Of a DNA stretch of 14,306 bases, positions 6,107 to 13,802 are shown one piece after another. This DNA comes from Vulcanimicrobiota bacterium. GTDB lineage: Bacteria; Vulcanimicrobiota; Vulcanimicrobiia; Vulcanimicrobiales; Vulcanimicrobiaceae. The stretch spans positions 1-14,306 of the forward strand of contig JAFAMS010000395.1 in the NCBI GenBank assembly GCA_019233165.1, in the 5' to 3' direction. Below the pieces are notes generated by a model. It had not been told where the DNA came from and ran no database searches. It saw only the letters and a program-made list of their open reading frames with translations. Each line of letters opens with the position of its first letter. Position 1 is the stretch's first letter. The position numbers were made by a program, and so were the translations under genes.

Positions 6107-7435
6107 CTACCGGCCCAGCGACGAATGCGGCTGCGTCGGCGTCGGCGAGGGACGCCGTTCGTCGAACCCCCCGCTCGTGTACGTCTTCTTGCACGGGCCT
6201 ACGTAGAAACTGGGCGGCAACTCCGGCCCGCGCGTCGTCACCATCCAGCCGGCGCAAACTTGATACGGTCCGATCTTCACGACCTTGATCGCATACAGCA
6301 CCTGCCCGACGTCGTACGCGAACGCTTTCGTGTTTTCGTTGATACCTTTTAGCGGCGGCGGCTTGAGGTGGAGTGCGTCGTATTCGGACGCGAGCTGTTT
6401 CTCGGCCTCCGTAATCTCGGCGAGATAGCTGTGCATCTCGTAGTGGCGGTCCTCGCTGATCCCCGCGAGCATCCGCCGCATCCGATCGTTGAGGTCGCCG
6501 ACCTTGGGATTCTCTTGCGGGCTCGACGGGCCGGAGGGGCGTTCGACTACGGCGCTCGGGTGCGGGACCGGCGTCGCGACCGGCGGGAGCGTCGGCCGCG
6601 GCGCCGGACTGGCAGCTGCCGCTGGCCGCCCGGTCGCCGCAGCGGTCGCCGTAGGAGCGGCGCCGGGGGATGCCGTCACGGCGGCGGCGGCCCGTGGGCT
6701 CGCCGCGGGCGCGGCAAGCGAGGTAGGCGCAGCGGTCGCTGCGCGCGTCGGCGCAGCGGTGGGTGCCGGTGCGACGGTCGGCGCCACCGTTGCAGCGATC
6801 GTCGGCGCAACGGTCGGGGCAATCGTCGGAGCGACGGTCGGCGGGGCGGTGCGTGGAGCTGCGGTCGGCGTAGGAGCGACCGACGGCGTCGGCAGCACGG
6901 TCGCCGTCGGAGCCGGGGATGCCGTCGGCGCTCGCGTCGGGACCGGTGTCGGGGCGAGGGTCGGCACTGCCGTAGGGGCTACGGTGGGGACGACCGCGAC
7001 CGTCGGCGGGGCGGTCGGCGCATAGGACGGGACGGCCGAGGGGATCGGCCGCGGGCGTGCGGTCGGTGGGAAGGTGACATTCAGCGTCTGCGTCGGCGTC
7101 GGCAAGCGCGGCGGCGTCGAGCTGGGAACCGGCGGCGGCGGGGTCGGCTGCGGCCGGCGGGTCGCCGGGGGCGCCGGAACGGGCGTTCGCCGCGCGAGTA
7201 CCGGAGGAGCCGTGCGCGCGACGGGGACCGGCGACGGGCTTACGGTTGCGGGCGGGGCGGTGCGCCGCTCCAGACTGATTTGCGTCGAGCTTGCGCTGCT
7301 CTCGGGCTGGGCGTTCTCGACGCGCACGACGACCGCCGGAAAGAGCAGCAGACACAACAGGAAATGGATGAGGAGCGAGAGTCCGTACGCTCCGGCGAAC
7401 CGCTTGCGGTCGCTTGGGTCGCGTTTGCGCAGCAC
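6107..7435 (-). CDS. TonB-like membrane-anchored Pro/Thr/Ala-repeat protein with unrecognised C-terminal domain
   Basis: A 442-residue protein with a short basic cytoplasmic N-terminus, one membrane segment at about 15-38 (LLIHFLLCLLLFPAVVV), then about 250 residues dominated by Pro, Thr, Ala and Val with iterated APT/PTVAPTIAP units, and a folded-looking C-terminal part from about 305. The layout (anchor plus periplasm-spanning Pro-rich rod) is that of TonB and other energy transducers, but the C-terminal region shows none of the TonB hallmarks. Instead it has an acidic/helical stretch (RMRRMLAGISEDRHYEM) and two cysteines, in QVCAGW and YVGPCKK, that could form a disulphide outside the cytoplasm. 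Start chosen is GTG at 7435; its ribosome-binding site is weak. It is divergent from pyk. Function unknown; TonB-family annotation would be only by the N-terminus. Confidence 0.8.
   Translation of the reverse strand: MLRKRDPSDRKRFAGAYGLSLLIHFLLCLLLFPAVVVRVENAQPESSASSTQISLERRTAPPATVSPSPVPVARTAPPVLARRTPVPAPPATRRPQPTPPPPVPSSTPPRLPTPTQTLNVTFPPTARPRPIPSAVPSYAPTAPPTVAVVPTVAPTAVPTLAPTPVPTRAPTASPAPTATVLPTPSVAPTPTAAPRTAPPTVAPTIAPTVAPTIAATVAPTVAPAPTAAPTRAATAAPTSLAAPAASPRAAAAVTASPGAAPTATAAATGRPAAAASPAPRPTLPPVATPVPHPSAVVERPSGPSSPQENPKVGDLNDRMRRMLAGISEDRHYEMHSYLAEITEAEKQLASEYDALHLKPPPLKGINENTKAFAYDVGQVLYAIKVVKIGPYQVCAGWMVTTRGPELPPSFYVGPCKKTYTSGGFDERRPSPTPTQPHSSLGR
6735..7025 (-). repeat. Degenerate tandem repeat coding for APT/PTV units
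   Basis: Within the Pro-rich membrane protein the DNA iterates short units related to GCGACGGTCGGCGC (plus strand), encoding Ala-Pro-Thr and Pro-Thr-Val/Ile steps on the minus strand. Such arrays are prone to length change by slippage. The opposite strand reads as a Gly/Ala/Val repeat ORF (6489-7025), which is a consequence of the repeat and not a gene. Confidence 0.65.
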
Positions 7436-7550
7436 CGTCGCGCTCTATGACGGATGTGCCGCGCACTCATCTCGCCGCACAACGGAAAATCTTTTCCTGC
7501 GAACGCGCAGGAGGGCGCCGTCGGAACCTTCGAAGCGCGAGCGTGCAACG
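7436..7550. promoter_or_regulatory. Divergent intergenic region with an AT-rich palindrome
   Basis: These 115 bases separate the start of the Pro-rich membrane gene from that of pyk and must hold both promoters. I see no convincing pair of promoter hexamers. Two structures stand out: GGAAAA-TC-TTTTCC (7484-7497), a perfect 6-base-arm palindrome and the only AT-rich patch, and next to it CCTGCG-AACG-CGCAGG (7496-7511). Either could be an operator or part of a leader. Confidence 0.35.
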
Positions 7551-8981
7551 ATGCGGGGGTCATTTCAGAAGCGCACCAAGGTGGTCGCCACCGTCGGGCC
7601 GGCCTCACGCGATCCGCAGATCTTGCGTGAGATGTTCCGGAGCGGCGTCAACGTGGTCCGTTTGAATTTTTCACACGGAACGCACGACGAGCATCGCGCG
7701 GTGATCGAGGACGTCCGCCGAACCGCGCGCGAGCTCGACCTCCACATCGCGATCTTGCAGGATCTTCCGGGGCCCAAGGTTCGCACCGGTCCGCTGAACG
7801 GTTCGCCGTCGGTGCGCCTCGAGAACGGTGCGCCGTTCACGTTGACGACGCGCCAAGAGCCCGGAAGCGCCGCCTGCGTTTCGGTCAGCTACCGCGAGCT
7901 TCCGCGCGACGTCGAGGCCGGCAAGTCCATCTACCTGCAGGACGGCGCGATCGCGTTGCGGATCGACGAAGTCACGGCCGATGAAGTGCGGACGCACGTC
8001 GAAGTCGGCGGCGACTTGCGCCCGACGCAAGGGATCAATTATCCGGACGGAAGCCTTGGGATCGAGTCTGTCACCGAGCGAGATTTCGAACACCTCGCGT
8101 TCGGCCTCGAGATGGATCTCGACTGGATCGGCGTCTCGTTCGTTCGCACGCCCGAAGACGTGCTGCGCGTCAAGTCGTTCATCAAGGAACGCGGCGCCGA
8201 CGCTCCCGTGATGGCGAAGATCGAGAAGCACGAGGCCCTCGAGCACATCGACGAGATCATCGACGTCGCCGACGGCATCATGGTCGCTCGGGGCGATTTA
8301 GGGATCGAGATCCCGCTCGAGCAAGTTCCGCTGATCCAGAAAGATTTGATCGAGCGCGCAAACCGCGCCAGCAAACCGGTCGTGACGGCGACGCAAATGC
8401 TCGAATCGATGATCACCAGCGCGAGGCCGACGCGGGCCGAGGCCAACGACGTCGCCAACGCGATCCTAGATGGAACCGATGCGGTGATGCTCTCGGGCGA
8501 GACGGCTCGCGGAAAATATCCGCTCGAAGCGGTCAAGGTGATGGCGACGATCGCGTGCGAGGTCGAAAAGAACTATCCGCACGATGAGATGAAGGCGCGG
8601 CGACTCGAGCATCACGACCGCTCGACGGCGACCGCGATCGCACAGGCCGCCGCGCTCTGCACGGAAGAGCTCGCGCTGCGCTCGGTGATCACCGGGACGA
8701 CGACCGGGAATACGGCCCGGCACATCTCGGCGTTCCGGCCGCGGGCCAACATCTATGCGATCACACCCAAGCTCGAGGTCGCACGGCGGCTCGCGGTCGT
8801 GTGGGGCGTCGAAGCGCTGATGATCCAGTCGTACAAGACTTTCGAGACGATGCTCGAGCTCGCCGAAGCGCGGCTCTTGAGCAGCAATCTCGGCGAGGTC
8901 GGCGAACTCGTCGCCTTCACGAGCGGGATGCCGGTCGGCGAAGGCGGGACGAACGTCCTCAAGCTTCACCGGCTGGAATAA
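7551..8981 (+). CDS. pyk: Pyruvate kinase (predicted potassium-independent)
   Basis: A 476-residue pyruvate kinase, converting phosphoenolpyruvate and ADP to pyruvate and ATP in the last step of glycolysis. Motifs: KRTKVVATVGPAS (7-19), VVRLNFSHG (35-43, substrate Arg37), LQDLPGPKVRTG (69-80), VMAKIEKHEALEHI (220-233, catalytic Lys223 and metal ligand Glu225), MVARGDLG (244-251, Asp249), TATQMLESM (279-287) and DGTDAVMLSGETARGKYP (307-324). The C-terminal allosteric domain is complete, without a fused PEP-utiliser domain. Lys76 stands where potassium-dependent enzymes have Glu117. The start is the ATG at 7551, matching the usual family N-terminus, although the ribosome-binding site is weak; the frame stays open upstream without similarity. 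It ends three bases from the recN stop, on the opposite strand. Confidence 0.97.
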   Translation: MRGSFQKRTKVVATVGPASRDPQILREMFRSGVNVVRLNFSHGTHDEHRAVIEDVRRTARELDLHIAILQDLPGPKVRTGPLNGSPSVRLENGAPFTLTTRQEPGSAACVSVSYRELPRDVEAGKSIYLQDGAIALRIDEVTADEVRTHVEVGGDLRPTQGINYPDGSLGIESVTERDFEHLAFGLEMDLDWIGVSFVRTPEDVLRVKSFIKERGADAPVMAKIEKHEALEHIDEIIDVADGIMVARGDLGIEIPLEQVPLIQKDLIERANRASKPVVTATQMLESMITSARPTRAEANDVANAILDGTDAVMLSGETARGKYPLEAVKVMATIACEVEKNYPHDEMKARRLEHHDRSTATAIAQAAALCTEELALRSVITGTTTGNTARHISAFRPRANIYAITPKLEVARRLAVVWGVEALMIQSYKTFETMLELAEARLLSSNLGEVGELVAFTSGMPVGEGGTNVLKLHRLE

Positions 8982-8984
8982 CGC

Positions 8985-10658
8985 TCAACTCGCGGCGGCG
9001 CGCCGTTCTTTCAAAAGCGTTCGCGCGTGCTGCAACGACACGCCGGTGGTCGTCCCGGAAAGCATCCGCGCGAGCTCGGCGAGACGGCTCTGCGCGTCGA
9101 GCCGAACGAGCTCGATCGTCGTCGTCCCTTTCTCTTCGCGCTTCTGCAGCGCGACCTGTTCGTCGGCGAATGCCGCGATCTGCGCGAGGTGCGTGACGCA
9201 GACGACTTGCAAGTCGCGCGCCAGATCGGCGAGCCTCGCCCCGACGGCATTGGCGGTCGCACCGCCGACGCCGGCGTCGATCTCGTCGAAGACGAGCGCC
9301 GCCTGCGAGCTGCGGTCCGCGAGGACGACGGTCAGCGCGAGCATCACGCGCGAGAGCTCGCCGCCGGAGGCGCTGCGCGCGAGCGCCCGCGGCAGCTCAC
9401 CCGGATTCGGGGCCAAGCGGAACTCGCAGCGTTCCGCGCCGCCGGGACCGATCTCGGCGAGCTGTTCGAATGCAATCTCGAAGCGCGCGGCGGGCATCGC
9501 CAGCTCGCGCAGCTCGGCTGCGATCTTCTTCTCGCACGCACGCGCGGCGTCGCGCCGCGCTTTCGAAAGCTCCCCGGCCGCACGGACGAGCTCGCCTTCC
9601 GCCGCCTCCCGTTCGCGCCGAAGTGCGGCCTTGCGCTCGTCGACGTTCGCAAAGCCGGCGACGATCCCATCGAAACGCACTTTCGCCTCAAAGACCGCCT
9701 CGAGCGTTCCGCCGTATTTTTTCTTCAAGCGCTCGATCAGCTCGAGACGGCTCGTCACCGCATCGAGCTCGCGCGGATCCGACTCGATCGACTCCAACCG
9801 GCGCGCGATCGCGCTCGCGAGCTCGCCGGCCGCGGCTTGAATCGCGGCGGCCTCGCGCGAGAGGCTCGCGAACTCGTCGCCGAACCGGCCCAAGCCGGCG
9901 AGCGAGGCGAATGCCGCACCGAGCGCGTCCGCCGCATTCCCCTCGTTTTCCGAGAGCGCGTCGTGCGCCGCACGGAGCGCCGTCGCGATGCGCTCGGCGT
10001 TGGCGAGCACCTCACGCCGCTCGCGGAGGCGTTCGTCTTCCCCCGGCTCGAGCGCGGCCTCGCCGATCTCGCGCGCTGCGAATGCGGCGTAGTCGGCTTC
10101 CGCCAGCGCGCGCCCTTCGCTCGCATCGAGCTCCGCCGACGCGCGCTCCAAGCGCGCGCACCGTGCGTGGGTCTCGCGCAGCGTGCGCCGCAGCGCAGCG
10201 ACCGATTCGCCGGCAAAACGATCGAGCGCGTCGAGTTGTTGGCTCGGGACGAGCAGCCGCTGTGCTTCGTGCTGCCCGACGACCTCGGCGATCCGAGGAG
10301 CGAGCGCGCGCACTTGTCCGGCGCTCGCCGGCATCCCGTCGATCCGCGCGCCGGTCTTCCCCTCGGCGAGCTCGCGAACGATGACGAGGTCCTCGCCGGC
10401 GTCGAGCTCGATCCCTTGCGCCCGCAGCTCCTCGACGAGTGCCGCCGTCGCTTCGACTTCGAGCGCGACGCGCGCTCGCGTCCGCCCGCTGCGAACGGCA
10501 TCGGCGCTCGCGCGCGCGCCGAGAACGAAGTCGATCGCGCCGAGCAACATCGTCTTTCCGGAGCCGGTCTCGCCGGTGATCGCCGTCAAACCTTTCGCCG
10601 GTTCGAGCTCGGCGTGCGCGATCAGCTCGAAATCGTCGACGACGAGCCGTCGCAGCAT
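8985..10658 (-). CDS. recN: DNA repair protein RecN (SMC-like ATPase)
   Basis: A 557-residue RecN, a cohesin-like ATPase acting at double-strand breaks. Walker A is GETGSGKT (residues 29-36) and precedes a hinge-like loop with AEVVGQHEAQRLL. A long Ala/Glu/Arg-rich coiled-coil region spans about 155-370. The C-terminal ATPase half has the signature SASGGELSRVML, Walker B LVFDEIDAGVGG (455-466) and VTHLAQIAA (488-496). Length is normal for the family. The ATG at 10658 overlaps the nadK stop as TGATG, implying coupled translation. The order tlyA-nadK-recN is common in Gram-positive bacteria; argR, often between them in Firmicutes, is missing. No LexA box can be assessed, as the operon promoter lies outside the window. 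Confidence 0.97.
   Translation of the reverse strand: MLRRLVVDDFELIAHAELEPAKGLTAITGETGSGKTMLLGAIDFVLGARASADAVRSGRTRARVALEVEATAALVEELRAQGIELDAGEDLVIVRELAEGKTGARIDGMPASAGQVRALAPRIAEVVGQHEAQRLLVPSQQLDALDRFAGESVAALRRTLRETHARCARLERASAELDASEGRALAEADYAAFAAREIGEAALEPGEDERLRERREVLANAERIATALRAAHDALSENEGNAADALGAAFASLAGLGRFGDEFASLSREAAAIQAAAGELASAIARRLESIESDPRELDAVTSRLELIERLKKKYGGTLEAVFEAKVRFDGIVAGFANVDERKAALRREREAAEGELVRAAGELSKARRDAARACEKKIAAELRELAMPAARFEIAFEQLAEIGPGGAERCEFRLAPNPGELPRALARSASGGELSRVMLALTVVLADRSSQAALVFDEIDAGVGGATANAVGARLADLARDLQVVCVTHLAQIAAFADEQVALQKREEKGTTTIELVRLDAQSRLAELARMLSGTTTGVSLQHARTLLKERRAAAS
8993..9012 (+). terminator. Possible weak terminator for pyk inside the recN 3' end
   Basis: Just after the pyk stop, CGGCG-GCG-CGCCG forms a 5-bp GC stem followed by TTCTTTC. 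It lies within the last codons of recN on the other strand. The stem is short and the T-run is interrupted, so this is only a candidate. No equivalent structure is visible for recN transcripts running into pyk. Confidence 0.3.
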
Positions 10659-11518
10659 CAGCGCGACGTGCCTCGGATCGAGACACCCCAGCGCAGCTTC
10701 TGCTCGAGCCGCGAAAAGAAATGCAGCGGGGCGCCACGCGCGAAACGAACCGGCTTCGGCGCGCGTCGAATGATGACGGTCTCGCCGGGCGAGAGGTTCG
10801 TGACCTTTTCGCCGTCGGCTTCGAGATTCGCGCTCACGCTCTCGATGTCGACCGTGATCCGGATCGTCGAGTTCGTCGGAACGATCAACGGACGAGCGAA
10901 CAGGGTGTGCGGCAGCAGGCCGGCGATTCCGAACGCGTCGACGCGCGGCGAGATAATCGGTCCGCCGGCGGAGAGAAAGTATGCCGTCGAGCCCGTCGGA
11001 GTCGCGACCACGATCCCGTCCGCGGGGAGGTTGGCAACGTGCTCCCCGTCCAGCTCGAGCCCGAAGGTAACGATTCTCGCCGCGTCGCGTTTGTGGACGA
11101 CGACGTCGTTGAGCGCGACGAACCGGCTCCCGCTCCCGAGCTCGGCCTCGAGCGCCGCCCGTTCCTCGATCACCATGTTGCCGCACAGCAGCTCTTCGAG
11201 CCCTGCGCGAACGTCCTCGTCGCCTTCGAGCTCGGTGAGAAAACCCAAACGCCCGGTGTTGACGCCGAGCAGCGGGACGTCGTCGGGATATCCGACTCGC
11301 GCCGCGCGCAAGAGCGTCCCGTCCCCTCCGATCGCGATCAACAGCTCGGCATCGCCGACTTTCGCATCCTTGTTCGCGAGCCCGAGATCTTCGCCGCCGC
11401 CCTTGCAAACGGCGATCGCGAATCCGCAATTGCGCGCGGCAGCAGCGACCTCGAGCGCGGCACGCCGCGCGGCCTCTTGACCGGAGTCGACGAAGAGCGC
11501 GAGGGTGCGGCGCGACAT
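10658..11518 (-). CDS. nadK: NAD kinase
   Basis: A 286-residue ATP/polyphosphate-type NAD kinase, making NADP+ from NAD+ in the cytoplasm. Diagnostic motifs are IAIGGDGTLL (61-70, with the catalytic GGDGT at 64-68), GVNTGRLGFLTE (85-96), ALNDVVVHK (135-143) and VATPTGSTAYFLSAGGPI (171-188). Length is usual for bacterial NadK. The ATG at 11518 is part of a TGATG overlap with the tlyA stop, and its own stop overlaps the recN ATG the same way. Regulation by coupling within the tlyA-nadK-recN string is likely. Confidence 0.97.
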   Translation of the reverse strand: MSRRTLALFVDSGQEAARRAALEVAAAARNCGFAIAVCKGGGEDLGLANKDAKVGDAELLIAIGGDGTLLRAARVGYPDDVPLLGVNTGRLGFLTELEGDEDVRAGLEELLCGNMVIEERAALEAELGSGSRFVALNDVVVHKRDAARIVTFGLELDGEHVANLPADGIVVATPTGSTAYFLSAGGPIISPRVDAFGIAGLLPHTLFARPLIVPTNSTIRITVDIESVSANLEADGEKVTNLSPGETVIIRRAPKPVRFARGAPLHFFSRLEQKLRWGVSIRGTSR

Positions 11519-12324
11519 CAGGCGTGCGCTTCGGCGACGAGCGCGTCGATCTTCGCGTCGTCGAGAACGCCGCGGACGCCGCCGCGCAACCAGAGCAAGA
11601 ACTCGACGTTTCCGGCCGGCCCGCGCAGCGGCGAGGCGACGGCCCCGGCGATCTGTAGGCCGAGCGCCGCGGTCGCGTCCCGAAGCTCGCGGAGAATCTC
11701 TCGATGCGTCGCGGCGTCCCGGACGACGCCGCCGCCGCCGAGCCGGGCGCGTCCGGCTTCGAACTGCGGTTTGAGGAGCGCGACGATCGAGCTCGCATTG
11801 CCGCGCAAAAGACGGACCGCGCGCGGCAGCAGCGTCCGCAGCGAGATGAACGACGCATCGATGACGATCAGATCGAAGCCCTCCGGAAACGCGGCCTCGT
11901 CGAGCGTCCGGAAGTTCGTCCGCTCCATAACCGTCACGCGTGGATCTTCGCGCAGCTCCCACGCCAACTGGCCGTAACCGACGTCGAGCGCGACGACGCG
12001 GCGGGCGCCTCGCGCCAAAAGACAATCGGTGAACCCTCCGGTCGAGGCGCCGACGTCGAGCGCCTCCATACCGGCGGGGTCGAGTGCGAATGCGTCGAGC
12101 GCCGCCTCGAGCTTCTCGCCGCCGCGGCTCACGAACGGCCGCGGGCGTTCGATCTCCACCTTTGCATCGGGCGAGACGGTCGTCCCCGGTTTCGTGAGCG
12201 GCCGGCCGTCGACGCGCACCCGTCCGGCCATGATCAGACTGCGCGCGCGCGAACGGGTGACGCCGCCCGCTTCGGCGACGGCGACGTCCAACCGAACCGC
12301 GCTACGTCCCGGGCCCCGCGCCAC
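11518..12324 (-). CDS. tlyA: TlyA-family rRNA 2'-O-methyltransferase
   Basis: A 268-residue TlyA (also annotated as haemolysin A, YqxC in Bacillus). An S4 RNA-binding domain occupies about 11-60 ([26 protein letters not shown]), followed by VSRGGEKL (65-72) and an FtsJ/RrmJ-like SAM domain with [12 protein letters not shown] (89-100). The K-D-K-E catalytic set is plausible at Lys71, Asp156 (VIDASF), Lys185 (LLKPQFE) and Glu241 (NVEFLLW). Actinobacterial TlyA methylates 16S and 23S rRNA and confers capreomycin sensitivity; whether this one does both is unknown. Start: GTG at 12324, overlapping xseB by 23 bases; a TTG at residue 12 is possible but would shorten the S4 domain. Confidence 0.93.
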   Translation of the reverse strand: MARGPGRSAVRLDVAVAEAGGVTRSRARSLIMAGRVRVDGRPLTKPGTTVSPDAKVEIERPRPFVSRGGEKLEAALDAFALDPAGMEALDVGASTGGFTDCLLARGARRVVALDVGYGQLAWELREDPRVTVMERTNFRTLDEAAFPEGFDLIVIDASFISLRTLLPRAVRLLRGNASSIVALLKPQFEAGRARLGGGGVVRDAATHREILRELRDATAALGLQIAGAVASPLRGPAGNVEFLLWLRGGVRGVLDDAKIDALVAEAHA

Positions 12325-12520
12325 TCGGCGAGCCGCCGACGGCCGCGTCGATCGCCTCTTGGTGCGACTTCAGCAGCGCTTCGCACTTGCGCGCCAACTC
12401 GCGCCCTTCTTTGAACAGCTCGACCGAACGATCGAGACCGACTTCTTCGCTCTCGAGCTGTTTGACGATCGCTTCCAAACGGGCGAGGGCGGCTTCGAAT
12501 TCACCCGACTTGTTCTCCAT
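12302..12520 (-). CDS. xseB: Exonuclease VII small subunit
   Basis: A 72-residue XseB, the small helical subunit of the ExoVII single-strand nuclease; several copies decorate one XseA. The family pattern is clear: [16 protein letters not shown] (8-23), [18 protein letters not shown] (25-42) and [12 protein letters not shown] (46-57). The ATG at 12520 lies inside xseA, overlapping its last 20 bases, with AGGAGG three bases before it, the best Shine-Dalgarno sequence in the window. The C-terminal Gly/Ser/Pro tail overlaps the start of tlyA. A longer upstream open frame exists but is the shadow of xseA. Confidence 0.95.
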   Translation of the reverse strand: MENKSGEFEAALARLEAIVKQLESEEVGLDRSVELFKEGRELARKCEALLKSHQEAIDAAVGGSPSGAGPGT

Positions 12521-13802
12521 CCGCCTCCTTTCGTTCGACGCGCGCGACGAGCGTTCCGCGAGCGAGCTGCGCGCTGACCGTCGCGCCGTCGGGGACTGCC
12601 GCGACGTCCCGAACCGCACGCCCATCGTGACGAACGATCGCGTATCCCTGTTGCAGGATCGCTTCCGGATCTTTTCCGCGAAGCTCGCTGCGCAGAAGCG
12701 CGAGCCGCTCCGACGCGCGGCGGAGCCGCCGCTCGAGCGCGTGCGTGAGTCGAACGCGCGCCAGCTCGATCTTCTTTTCGCGCTCCGCGAGCTGGAGGCG
12801 AGGATCGAAGCGTCCCAAGCGCTTCTCGAGCGATGCAAGCGCGCCGCTGCGGCGGCGCCGCGCCTCGCCGAGGCGACCTTCGAGCATCTCGACCGCCCGG
12901 TCGAGTTGTTGCGCGTGCGCGCCGATCGCGCGGCGCGCGAGCCGCTCCAGACGAACGGTTCGGGCTTCGAGCGCCTTCAGCAGCTCCGCGCGGGTCCAAG
13001 GCGCGACGAGGTGCGCCGCCGCCGAAGGCGTCTCGGCGCGACGGTCGGCGACCAGATCGGCGATCGTGACGTCGCTCTCGTGTCCGATCGCCGAGATGAC
13101 GGGTATCGGCGCGCGCAAGATCGCGCGAGCGACTTCCTCGGTGTTGAAGGCGAAAAGATCCTCGTAGGAACCGCCGCCCCGCGCGACGACGATGCAGTCG
13201 ACGCCGTCGAGCCGAGCGGCACGATTGATCCCCCGAACGATCTCGAGCGCGGCCGCGACGCCCTGCACGGCCGTTTCCACAAACTCGACGTGAACGTGCG
13301 GCGCCCGCTCGCGCAAAATCTTCAAGAAATCGCCGGCTCCGGCCGCTCCGGTCGAGCTCACGAGCGCGATCCGGAAGGGGTAGCGCGGTATTGCCCGCTT
13401 TCGCTCGCCCGCGAACGCGCCTTCGCCGTCCAGCTTGCGCTTGAGCCGTTCGAACATCTCGTGCAGACGGCCCACGCCTTCGAGCTCGACGCGGTACGCG
13501 ATCAATTGATACTTGCTCGCCTTTGTGAACGCGCCGATCTCGCCGTACGCGATGACCTGCCGTCCGTTCTCGAGCGCCGGAAGATCCCGCGCGCGGTCGC
13601 TCCAAACGACGCAAGAGAGCAGCGCGTCGGCGTCCTTGAGATCGAAGTAGACGTTTCCGCTCTTATGCGTCGAAAAATTCGAGATCTCGCCGCGGACGCC
13701 GATATTGCGCAGCCATTTGTCGCCGGTCAAGATCGTGCGCAAGTAGCTCGTGATTCGGGCGACGCCGACGACGCGCGGCGCGCTCGTTTCTTGCGGACGC
13801 AC
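12501..13802 (-). CDS. xseA: Exonuclease VII large subunit
   Basis: A 433-residue XseA, catalytic subunit of exonuclease VII, which degrades single-stranded DNA from both ends during mismatch and damage repair. An N-terminal OB fold (about 11-105, GVRGEISNFSTHKSGNVYF) is followed by the nuclease domain with YPFRIALVSSTGAAGAGDFL (141-160), VVARGGGSYEDLFAFN (205-220) and SAIGHESDVTIADLVADRRAETPSAAA split over 237-263. A long Arg/Leu/Ala coiled-coil arm (about 270-385) precedes the conserved C-terminal segment DPEAILQQGYAIV. The start is a GTG at 13802 sharing its G with the stop codon of the preceding PBP gene (TAGTG). The frame stays open upstream, but the extra residues are the PBP gene read in another frame. 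Confidence 0.96.
   Translation of the reverse strand: MRPQETSAPRVVGVARITSYLRTILTGDKWLRNIGVRGEISNFSTHKSGNVYFDLKDADALLSCVVWSDRARDLPALENGRQVIAYGEIGAFTKASKYQLIAYRVELEGVGRLHEMFERLKRKLDGEGAFAGERKRAIPRYPFRIALVSSTGAAGAGDFLKILRERAPHVHVEFVETAVQGVAAALEIVRGINRAARLDGVDCIVVARGGGSYEDLFAFNTEEVARAILRAPIPVISAIGHESDVTIADLVADRRAETPSAAAHLVAPWTRAELLKALEARTVRLERLARRAIGAHAQQLDRAVEMLEGRLGEARRRRSGALASLEKRLGRFDPRLQLAEREKKIELARVRLTHALERRLRRASERLALLRSELRGKDPEAILQQGYAIVRHDGRAVRDVAAVPDGATVSAQLARGTLVARVERKEADGEQVG

Noticed and set aside
6489..7025. Gly/Ala/Val repeat protein of 178 residues on the plus strand
   Set aside because: Direct antisense of the APT repeat array; the repetitive composition follows from the minus-strand coding sequence.
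5511..7466. N-terminal extension of nusA by about 650 codons, as an uninterrupted frame
   Set aside because: The extension runs over rimP and the Pro-rich gene in another frame. NusA's own conserved N-terminus begins at the ATG at 5510, overlapping the rimP stop.
9027..11480. Plus-strand open frame of 817 codons opposite recN and nadK
   Set aside because: It is the antisense frame of two unmistakable genes. Its protein is Arg/Ala/Leu-rich with no recognisable motif, and long antisense frames are expected at this GC content.
10659..11858. Extension of the recN frame upstream through nadK and tlyA
   Set aside because: Nonsense Arg/Ser/Ala-rich translation; RecN's normal N-terminus and the TGATG junction fix the start at 10658.
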